Under the pieces are notes generated by a model that saw nothing but the letters and a program-made list of their open reading frames with translations, did not search any database and was not told where the DNA came from. From Bacillota bacterium (lineage in GTDB: Bacteria > Bacillota > Clostridia > Lachnospirales > Lachnospiraceae), in the NCBI GenBank assembly GCA_023436225.1, contig JAEZKA010000038.1, positions 1 through 38,422 of the forward strand: DNA of 38,422 bases. Reading direction: 5' to 3'. Below are positions 32,267 through 38,422 of the stretch, one piece after another (positions within the stretch are counted from its first letter, which is position 1; every line of letters begins with the position of its first letter). Both the position numbers and the translations under genes were made by a program.

Positions 32267-32980
32267 TCAATCTGCTTTTTCACGTAGTGTTTGAATTGCT
32301 TGATACGCAGATTCCTGTTCTGCAGCCTTCTTGGTCCGACCGGTACCGACGCCGATTTCCTCATTCCCGACATAGACAGCTACGGTAAAGGTCTTGTTAT
32401 GATCCGGACCATCCTCTGATATTAGTTTGTATCTAAGTTTTTGCCCATTATTATTGTTTTGGACAATTTCCTGTAAGATAGTCTTGCTATCGAAAAAGAG
32501 ATCTTTGTTTTTTAAATCAGCTAACAGGAAGTTTCTGATAAACTCTTTTGCATTAGTAAAACCACCGTCGAGATAAATGGCTCCGATCACTGCCTCCAGC
32601 GCATCGGATAGTATGGAATCCCGTTCCCTTCCACCGGATATATCTTCACCCTTACCTAAAAACAAGTAATTCCCAAGCTCAAGATCTCTGGCACATGCAG
32701 ATAAGGTTTGCTCGCATACAATACTCGCCCTAAACTTTGTTAGATCCCCCTCGGAAAGATTAGAATACTCCTTGTAGGCATATTCACTTGTGACCAATTC
32801 AAGCACCGCATCTCCTAAAAACTCAAGACGTTCGTTGCTCTTCTCCTTATTCATCCTCATCTCATTGGCATAGGAGCTATGTGTTAGCGCATGGGTAAGA
32901 ATTGCCGGCTCAGCAAAATGATACTTTATTTTACTTTCCAATGCCATCTGGGATGAGTCTGATTTTTTGCGTAACTTCAT
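32267..32980 (-). CDS. rnc: Ribonuclease III
   Basis: 237 residues. The catalytic signature ERLEFLGDAVLE is at 50-61, and the second metal site is around DALEAVIGAIYLDGG. The C-terminal double-stranded RNA-binding domain (about 160-235) has a GTGRTKKAAEQESAYQAI ending. It processes rRNA precursors and structured mRNAs. AAGGAGG lies about 14 bases before the ATG, further than usual, so the start may be a little off. Conserved neighbour of acpP and smc. Confidence 0.96.
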   Translation of the reverse strand: MKLRKKSDSSQMALESKIKYHFAEPAILTHALTHSSYANEMRMNKEKSNERLEFLGDAVLELVTSEYAYKEYSNLSEGDLTKFRASIVCEQTLSACARDLELGNYLFLGKGEDISGGRERDSILSDALEAVIGAIYLDGGFTNAKEFIRNFLLADLKNKDLFFDSKTILQEIVQNNNNGQKLRYKLISEDGPDHNKTFTVAVYVGNEEIGVGTGRTKKAAEQESAYQAIQTLREKAD

Positions 32981-33018
32981 AGGACTATTTAAAACCTCCT
33001 TTTCAACTCATATATAGA

Positions 33019-33066
33019 TGGAAAAGCCCTAAGATAAGGCGGAACCTTATACACAGGGCTTTTCCA
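33019..33066 (-). terminator. Terminator between acpP and rnc
   Basis: TGGAAAAGCCCT (33019-33030) and AGGGCTTTTCCA (33055-33066) are perfect complements, with an inner ATAAGG/CCTTAT stem. T residues are inside the stem only, so termination may be partial. Confidence 0.7.
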
Positions 33067-33121
33067 TACCACTGATAATTCGAAGGAAAGAGTCTTCCTT
33101 ACATAACAAAACTAATTATTC

Positions 33122-33155
33122 ATTAACGAAAGTCTGCAGGTCAGAGCTCGTTAAT
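33122..33155. repeat. Palindromic element A after acpP
   Basis: Arms ATTAACGA (33122-33129) and TCGTTAAT (33148-33155) around AGTCTGCAGGTCAGAGC. It is homologous to element B at 33204 but both arms differ in a compensating way. Confidence 0.65.
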
Positions 33156-33156
33156 T

Positions 33157-33195
33157 TATGACAATAGAATATTTACAAATAATACTTCTATTGCA
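33157..33195. repeat. 38-bp interspersed palindromic repeat, copy 6
   Basis: Arms CAATAGAA (33162-33169) and TTCTATTG (33186-33193). The ends match the other copies while the centre is AT-rich. It sits between palindromes A and B. Confidence 0.6.
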
Positions 33196-33203
33196 CTATT
33201 TCG

Positions 33204-33238
33204 ATTAATGATAGTCTGTACAGCTAACTCTCATTAAT
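33204..33238. repeat. Palindromic element B after acpP
   Basis: Arms ATTAATGA (33204-33211) and TCATTAAT (33231-33238) around AGTCTGTACAGC. The C-G pair of element A's arms is a T-A pair here. It overlaps the acpP stop codon. Confidence 0.65.
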
Positions 33239-33464
33239 TCAAAGCATTTTTTATCTGTTCAATCGCATCGGCTACAGTTACGATATTCTCTGCTTCCTCA
33301 TTAGCGATTTCAATATCGAACTCTTCTTCAATTCCCATGATGATCTGGAATACATCAAGAGAATCAGCACCAAGGTCGTCCACGAAGGTGGTCTCCATAG
33401 TAATCTCGTCAGCGTCTACATTTAATACTTCACTAATTATTTTTTGCAATTTTTCAAATTCCAT
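33234..33464 (-). CDS. acpP: Acyl carrier protein
   Basis: 76 residues from the ATG at 33464; a GTG at 33473 in the same frame is possible but lies on the ribosome site AAGGGTG. The phosphopantetheine-accepting serine is S35 in LGADSLDVFQ. The protein is acidic and helical throughout. It carries acyl chains in fatty acid synthesis and donates them to PlsX, encoded 23 bp upstream. Confidence 0.96.
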   Translation of the reverse strand: MEFEKLQKIISEVLNVDADEITMETTFVDDLGADSLDVFQIIMGIEEEFDIEIANEEAENIVTVADAIEQIKNALN

Positions 33465-33487
33465 AACATTCACCCTTCTTTTATGAT

Positions 33488-34498
33488 TTATTCATTTTTG
33501 TTGAGATTATCTCTGATTTTGTCATTAATATTTTGTTCGGTAAAGGTTACGCATTGGAGGATTGAATTATATACCTCATTGCTCTTCGCATTACCGTGTG
33601 TTTTCACAACCAGACCGTTTAAACCAAGCAACGGAGCACCGCCATATTTTGTGGCATCAAAGTCTTTTAAGGTTTCCTTCAAAGCAGGCTTACATAAGAG
33701 GGCACCTATTTTACTTTTGGTCGTACTCATAAGACCTGTTTTAATTTTCTTAACCAGAGCAGTGCCTAGACCTTCATAAAGCTTTAAAATAACATTTCCC
33801 ACGAAAGCCTCACATACAATAACATCTGCGCCTCCATTCGGGATTTCTCTCGCTTCGATACTGCCAATAAAGTTAATATCATTACAGTTCTTCAATAAAG
33901 GGAAGGTTTCTTTTACTAAAAGATTTCCTTTTTCCTCTTCTGCACCGATGTTTACAATTGCAACTCTGGGTTTCTTAATTCCTAAGATATTCTCCATGTA
34001 AATGGATCCCATTTTCGCAAATTGCACCAGGTGGGACGATCTTGCATCAACATTTGCGCCGCAGTCAATCAATAATGAAACTCCGTTCATCGTAGGAATG
34101 AGCGGTGCCAACGGGGGACGTTCTACTCCACCTATACGACCGACAATTAGCTGACCTCCAGCAAGAACAGCGCCTGTACTACCGGCAGAAACAAAGGCAT
34201 CTGCTTCTTTGTTCTTAACCATTTGAAGTGCGACTACAATTGAGGAATTTTTTTTACGACGAATTGCTAAAACCGGTGCTTCACAATTTGTGATGATTTC
34301 CGGCGCATGTACCACTTGTAGGCGTTCCTTATCATAGTCATAGGCACCAAGTTCCTTACGAATGACATCTTCATCACCTGTTAATGCAACTTTGATATCT
34401 TTCCTCTCCTGAACTGCGAGTACTGCTCCTTTTATGATCTCTCCGGGTGCATTATCACCACCCATTGCATCGACCGCAACCGTAATCAATTTCTGCAT
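33488..34498 (-). CDS. plsX: Phosphate acyltransferase PlsX
   Basis: 336 residues from the ATG at 34498 (GGGAGG five bases upstream). MQKLITVAVDAMGGDNAPGEI is the typical start. Other motifs are SAGSTGAVLAGG, the NVGAEEEKG-like NIGAEEEKGN and VCEAFVGNVILKLYEG. It converts acyl-ACP to acyl phosphate, the donor for PlsY (4396). In many relatives rpmF precedes plsX; here a 541-bp spacer and cheR do. Confidence 0.97.
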   Translation of the reverse strand: MQKLITVAVDAMGGDNAPGEIIKGAVLAVQERKDIKVALTGDEDVIRKELGAYDYDKERLQVVHAPEIITNCEAPVLAIRRKKNSSIVVALQMVKNKEADAFVSAGSTGAVLAGGQLIVGRIGGVERPPLAPLIPTMNGVSLLIDCGANVDARSSHLVQFAKMGSIYMENILGIKKPRVAIVNIGAEEEKGNLLVKETFPLLKNCNDINFIGSIEAREIPNGGADVIVCEAFVGNVILKLYEGLGTALVKKIKTGLMSTTKSKIGALLCKPALKETLKDFDATKYGGAPLLGLNGLVVKTHGNAKSNEVYNSILQCVTFTEQNINDKIRDNLNKNE

Positions 34499-34553
34499 TA
34501 TTCCTCCCATTCATCATTATTAAGAATTATTACCAATCCAATAGGCAGATGGG

Positions 34554-34679
34554 TATGAATTATATTCATTCATAATTCAGTAAACTCACATTCCTATCCT
34601 TGGATTAAGTTTTACCAAGGGTGCCACGCATACTTGGATGATGCTAAACTTTGAATGTGAATTATGCTTTATAATTCAC
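34554..34679. other. Hairpin-rich segment upstream of plsX
   Basis: Several palindromes lie in series: TGAATTAT/ATAATTCA (about 34556-34579), CACATTC/GAATGTG enclosing CCTTGG/CCAAGG and GCAT/ATGC, and GTGAATTAT/ATAATTCAC (34657-34679). Together they could fold as a three-way junction in the plsX leader. No known riboswitch or T-box signature was found. The rest of 34499-35039 holds the cheR terminator and one 38-bp repeat; no clear promoter was seen. Confidence 0.45.
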
Positions 34680-34939
34680 AATATTAAGCTACCTAGCAAA
34701 ATATTCTTTATAATGTGCTGTTAGTCTTATCATCTTACTATACTTAGTGTTTCCTATGTAGTAGTAAGCTAATCTATAAAACAATATACTCGATATTATA
34801 CTAAAAATCAACCATATTTTATAGAAATATCAGCATTAACTATTCCATACGTTATCGGAGATCAAATACCGTAAATCTTCGGACAAAATACTAATTATAT
34901 GTATAATAAAGCCCTGCTGTAAAGCTACTCCTTAAGAGC

Positions 34940-34980
34940 CAAAAGAACTCCTGCATTTCTTACTGACAGGAGTTCTTTTG
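34940..34980 (-). terminator. Terminator after cheR
   Basis: A perfect 14-bp stem (34940-34953 with 34967-34980) with a 13-nt loop, ending in GTTCTTTTG on the minus strand. Confidence 0.8.
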
Positions 34981-34983
34981 ATT

Positions 34984-35026
34984 CATTGCAATAGAATGTT
35001 CACGAAGCAAGCTTTCTATTGCAATG
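34984..35026. repeat. 38-bp interspersed palindromic repeat, copy 7 (most symmetrical)
   Basis: The outer arms CATTGCAATAGAA and TTCTATTGCAATG are perfect complements over 13 bp around a 17-nt centre. It lies directly between the cheR stop and its terminator. It shows the probable ancestral form of the family. Confidence 0.8.
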
Positions 35027-35039
35027 TATGTATCTTATA

Positions 35040-35819
35040 TTATGCTTTTTTGTAGAAGAAGGATTTGTAATTTTGGAAGCCAATTTGTTGAGCTTGTATA
35101 ATTTGTTCTGTACTGCCGACAAATAAAAGCCCATCCTTCTTTAATGCTTTATTAAAATCGGAATAGATTTTATTCTTAGCTTCATCTGTAAAATAGATTA
35201 ATACATTACGACAAACAATCAGGTCGCAATTCGACGGATATGTTTCTCTTAGTAAATCATGCTGTTTAAATTCAACACAGGCTTTAATCTGATCAGAGAT
35301 TTGATAAGTTCGATCATTGATCATGACAAAGTATTTACTTAAGAATTCCTCTGGTAATGCCTTTAGGCTCTTCACATGATATAATCCCATCTGAGCTTTA
35401 GCCATAACCGTCTTATCAATATCCGTTGCAATAATTTTAATCTTATTGAGAGGAAGGAATTTGGATAGCAGCATGACCAAAGAATAAGGCTCATCGCCTG
35501 TAGAACAGGCGGCACTCCAGATCTTTAAATCCTTACCGAAATGCTCAATCAGATATGGTAACACTTCCTTCTCAAGCAATGTCCATTGCTCCGGATTTCG
35601 ATAGAATTCGGATACATTAATGGTGATATAATTAATGAATTCGTCAAATGCTACCTTATCCGACTTTAGTCTGGCAACATAATCCACGAAGGAGGTAATC
35701 CCATGCTTCGTAATCAGGGCTTCAATACGCCGTCTCATCTGGCGTTCTTTATAGGAGTTCAGATCAATCTTTGTCATTTCATAAATGGACTGTTTAAAAG
35801 TTTCATAGCTACCCAGCAA
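35040..35819 (-). CDS. cheR: Chemotaxis protein methyltransferase CheR
   Basis: 259 residues. The N-terminal helical domain reads MRRRIEALITKHG...YINYITINVSEFYRNPEQW-like, and the S-adenosylmethionine site is WSAACSTGDEPYSLVML. IIATDID and CRNVLIYF are later conserved motifs. It methylates glutamates of chemoreceptors. No other chemotaxis gene is near, so it is an orphan here. The start is TTG at 35819 with AAGGAG eight bases upstream. A terminator separates it from ispH-S1 and no clear promoter was seen. Confidence 0.93.
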   Translation of the reverse strand: MLGSYETFKQSIYEMTKIDLNSYKERQMRRRIEALITKHGITSFVDYVARLKSDKVAFDEFINYITINVSEFYRNPEQWTLLEKEVLPYLIEHFGKDLKIWSAACSTGDEPYSLVMLLSKFLPLNKIKIIATDIDKTVMAKAQMGLYHVKSLKALPEEFLSKYFVMINDRTYQISDQIKACVEFKQHDLLRETYPSNCDLIVCRNVLIYFTDEAKNKIYSDFNKALKKDGLLFVGSTEQIIQAQQIGFQNYKSFFYKKA

Positions 35820-35853
35820 GACGTATTCTCCTTATCATTTGTTAATCATATTT

Positions 35854-35888
35854 AAAAATACTGAGAGATATATAATATACCTCTCAGT
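35854..35888 (-). terminator. Terminator after the ispH-S1 gene
   Basis: ACTGAGAG (35860-35867) and CTCTCAGT (35881-35888) extend through TATAT pairs. On the minus strand the stem is followed by ATTTTT. Confidence 0.75.
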
Positions 35889-35945
35889 TATAAAATCTAA
35901 AAAAATATGGGTATTATTCTACAGCTAAGCTTATATAGATAGAAC

Positions 35946-37898
35946 CTATTCAACAGGAGCTTCTTCGACTGCCTCTGCTTCCTTCTCAGGAGCTTCTAAA
36001 GCCTTAACACTTAAGCTGATCTTCTTCTCATCCTTATTGAACTCTACAACCTTGGCTGTAATTTCCTGTCCAATCTTTAATGCATCGGAGGGCTTCTCAA
36101 CATGTTCCTTGGAGATCTGGGATACATGCAATAATGCATCAATACCAGGCTCTAATTCAACGAAAGCACCGAAATCAGTCATACGAGCTACCGTACCGTT
36201 AACTACATTACCAACCGCATACTTAATCTCTGCATCGATCCAAGGATTAGCACCTTCGAACTTTAATGAGAGAGCAATCTTCTCGCCCTGGATATCCTTA
36301 ATAAATGCCTTAACGGTGTCACCAACCTTATATACCTTCTTAGGGTTCTCAACTCTTCCCCAACTCATCTCAGAGATATGAAGAAGGCCATCTGCTCCAC
36401 CAAGATCGATGAAAGCACCGAAATCAGTAATGTTCTTTACAGAACCCTCTACTGTATCACCTACTTTAATCTTTTCAAATAAATCCTTCTTTAAGGTTTC
36501 TTTCTTAGCAACGATTAACTGTTTGCGATCGCCTATGATTCTTCTCTTCTTCGGGTTGAATTCTGTAATTACAAACTCAATCGTCTCACCTGCATATTTT
36601 GCAAGGTCCTTCTCATAAGAGTCGGAAATCAAACTTGCAGGAATAAATACTCTTGCTTCATCAACAATTACACTTAAGCCGCCATTCAGAACAGCTGCAA
36701 CCTTTGCAGTTAAAACCTCGTGCTTCTCAAAGGCTTCTTCTAATCTCTTGTTGCCCTTCTCTGCAGCCAGTCTCTTGTAGGTTAAGGCAACTTGTCCTTC
36801 ACCGTCATTCACTTTAAGAATCTTAGCCTGCATAACATCGCCAACATTCACAACGGTTCTTAAATCTAGGTTAGGTGTATTGGTGTATTCGTTTCTTGTA
36901 ATGATACCTTCGGACTTGTAGCCTATATTTAAGATGATTTCATCTTCTTTCACACCCAAGACAATTCCTTCTACAACATCACCGTTGTTTATTTTTACTA
37001 CCTTTTCTTCTTCTAATAATTGTTCAAAACTCTTCTCAGACATAGCGGTATGAACCTCCTTGATAATATTGTTTGGGGTCGAAGCCCCTGCTGTAATACC
37101 TACGTTTCGATAAGATTTAATCAGATTTAAATCCAGGTCATCAAGTTTCTGTATATAGTAAGTATTTTCACATTCTTTTTTACTGATTTCATATAGCTTT
37201 CTTGTATTCGAGCTATGCTTTCCACCGATCACTATCATTGCATCAGACTGCTTGGCTAACTGATAGGTTTCGGTCTGCCTTTCTTCTGTGGCATTGCAAA
37301 TCGTGTTTAAAACAAATATATCATAACCCTTTTTTAATATAATTTCAACTAAATCTTGAAATTTCTTGTAATTAAATGTCGTCTGCGATACAATACACAG
37401 CTTAGTAGCCTTCGGTAAATCGAAAGCTTTGGCTTCTTCTTCGTTCTCAATTACCGTATAGGCATTCGGATTTGGCATGGTTAAATTACTTCTGCACCAG
37501 CCTGTAATACCCTCAACTTCCGGATGACTTTTGTTGCCGATAATGATGATATGTTGGTTATCATTACTCTTTTCTCTTACAGCCTTATGAATTTTTTTTA
37601 CATAAGGACAGGTTGCATCAACAATTTTATGTCCATAAGAAGCTAATTCGTTCTGTAGCGCTTCCGACACTCCATGAGAACGTATCACTATTGTTCCCTT
37701 AGGTAATGTTTTTAATTCTTCCGGTGTCTCAATCACCTTAACACCCTTATTACTTAAGTCTGCAACGACTTCTTCATTGTGAATAATAGGTCCGAAGGTA
37801 TAGACATTCGATCCGGCTTCTACTTCTTTATAGACTAAATCGACTGCCCTTTTTACTCCGAAGCAAAATCCAGCACTTTTTGCGGTTGTTATCTTCAA
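35946..37898 (-). CDS. ispH: Fusion of HMB-PP reductase (IspH) and ribosomal-protein-S1-like RNA-binding domains
   Basis: 650 residues. Residues 1 to about 283 are IspH: the 4Fe-4S cysteines C12, C97 and C201, substrate residues H40, H75, H125 and E127. It makes isopentenyl and dimethylallyl diphosphate in the last MEP pathway step. Residues about 300-630 hold four S1 (OB-fold) repeats, the last two most canonical (DFGAFIDLGGADGLLHISEMS and DFGAFVELEPGIDALLHVSQ). The tail is acidic. The fusion is continuous in one frame and known from clostridia. The start is TTG at 37898 with AAGGAAG upstream. It follows cmk. Confidence 0.95.
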   Translation of the reverse strand: MKITTAKSAGFCFGVKRAVDLVYKEVEAGSNVYTFGPIIHNEEVVADLSNKGVKVIETPEELKTLPKGTIVIRSHGVSEALQNELASYGHKIVDATCPYVKKIHKAVREKSNDNQHIIIIGNKSHPEVEGITGWCRSNLTMPNPNAYTVIENEEEAKAFDLPKATKLCIVSQTTFNYKKFQDLVEIILKKGYDIFVLNTICNATEERQTETYQLAKQSDAMIVIGGKHSSNTRKLYEISKKECENTYYIQKLDDLDLNLIKSYRNVGITAGASTPNNIIKEVHTAMSEKSFEQLLEEEKVVKINNGDVVEGIVLGVKEDEIILNIGYKSEGIITRNEYTNTPNLDLRTVVNVGDVMQAKILKVNDGEGQVALTYKRLAAEKGNKRLEEAFEKHEVLTAKVAAVLNGGLSVIVDEARVFIPASLISDSYEKDLAKYAGETIEFVITEFNPKKRRIIGDRKQLIVAKKETLKKDLFEKIKVGDTVEGSVKNITDFGAFIDLGGADGLLHISEMSWGRVENPKKVYKVGDTVKAFIKDIQGEKIALSLKFEGANPWIDAEIKYAVGNVVNGTVARMTDFGAFVELEPGIDALLHVSQISKEHVEKPSDALKIGQEITAKVVEFNKDEKKISLSVKALEAPEKEAEAVEEAPVE

Positions 37899-38036
37899 AT
37901 TGTCAGCTTCCTTCTATTCTATTCCTTATGATACATTATATTTATAATTTCATTCATAAAAAAAGTACTTAATTCAAAAATTTACTCATTTATTTTAAAA
38001 CACGGAGCAAGGATAAATCAATTGAACTTGGAAGTT

Positions 38037-38422
38037 TTATTCTCTTTCTGTTCGAACCTTCTCATATAAAGAGAGGATTTCCTTCACAACTTCATCAATC
38101 GACAGATTGGAGGAATCTAAATAAACAGCATCCTCTGCCTGTCTAAGTGGAGCAAACTCTCTTGTCATATCCCTATGATCACGTTCAATAATATCCTGCT
38201 CTATGGACTCAAGATCAGCATCCATTCCTTTGCTCTTTAACTCTGCCCATCTTCTTCTGGCACGTTCTTTTGAACTTGCTGTCAGGTAGATCTTTAAATC
38301 TGCCTGTGGAAGTACATAGGTTCCGATATCTCTGCCGTCCATAACAACGTTTTCTTTCTTCGCTAAATTCTGTTGAAGTTCAACGAGCTTTTGTCGGACA
38401 GTTTTATTCACGGAAGATGCAC
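38037..38422 (-). CDS. cmk: Cytidylate kinase, C-terminal part (runs off the right edge)
   Basis: About 128 codons of the 3' end are present. The frame is open to the window end; the GTG at 38411 is an internal valine (ASSVNKTVRQKLVELQ), not the start. VMDGRDIGTYVLPQADLKIYLTAS and ERARRRWAELKSKG are the CMP kinase core, and IIERDHRDMTREFAPLRQAEDAVYLDSS is the conserved C-terminal region. It phosphorylates CMP and dCMP. The order cmk-ispH/S1 is typical of clostridia. Confidence 0.95.
   Translation of the reverse strand, partial: ASSVNKTVRQKLVELQQNLAKKENVVMDGRDIGTYVLPQADLKIYLTASSKERARRRWAELKSKGMDADLESIEQDIIERDHRDMTREFAPLRQAEDAVYLDSSNLSIDEVVKEILSLYEKVRTERE

Noticed and set aside
1..38422. tRNA, rRNA, SRP RNA, insertion sequence or prophage genes
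   Set aside because: None were recognised on either strand; apart from small palindromic repeats there is no transposase, integrase or phage-like gene.

Overview
The window is a low-GC, gram-positive chromosome segment, most likely from a spore-forming Lachnospiraceae-type clostridium. The evidence is the 5' end of spoIVA at the left edge, an IspH-S1 fusion, the gene orders rnc-smc-ftsY and ylxM-ffh-rpsP-khpA-rimM-trmD-rplS, strong AAGGAGG ribosome binding sites and a GAAC-N4-GTTC SOS box at recA. All 38 genes (36 complete, 2 cut by the window ends) lie on the minus strand, so transcription runs from high to low coordinates.

Layout in transcription order: partial cmk, the ispH-S1 fusion and a stand-alone cheR (38422-35040); lipid and RNA processing genes plsX-acpP-rnc, then smc and ftsY (34498-27389); threonine ammonia-lyase ilvA/tdcB (27221-26004); SOS-type recA and recX (25431-23484); a four-gene transcarboxylase-like operon with carboxyltransferase, OadG-like membrane subunit, biotin carrier and 5S-type subunit (23273-19438); a hybrid histidine kinase with a separate Hpt protein (19210-17110); the SRP/ribosome block ylxM-ffh-rpsP-khpA-rimM-trmD-rplS (16958-12212); lepB, rbgA, rnhB, an FlhB-tail-like protein, yraN and pgeF (12145-7868); a DUF512 iron-sulfur protein, der, plsY and gpsA (7717-3350); then IMPase, GrpB and a cation:proton antiporter between gpsA and spoIVA (3047-180).

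Most of the window is conserved core metabolism and information processing: secretion (ffh, ftsY, lepB), ribosome maturation (rimM, trmD, rbgA, der, khpA), phospholipid synthesis (plsX, plsY, gpsA, acpP) and DNA maintenance (recA, recX, smc, rnhB). The new interest is in the spacers. The antiporter is preceded by a promoter, a crcB-type fluoride riboswitch and an overlapping intrinsic terminator, so it is probably fluoride-induced. At least seven copies of a roughly 38-bp imperfectly palindromic repeat are scattered through operon spacers. An 88-bp double-hairpin unit is tandemly duplicated after ilvA, two palindromes with covarying arms flank one of the 38-bp repeats after acpP, and undescribed structured segments lie upstream of rplS, after recA and upstream of plsX. 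Several promoters can be read with good consensus matches.

Limits: everything was read by eye. RNA structures, promoters and family assignments were not tested with covariance models or database searches.
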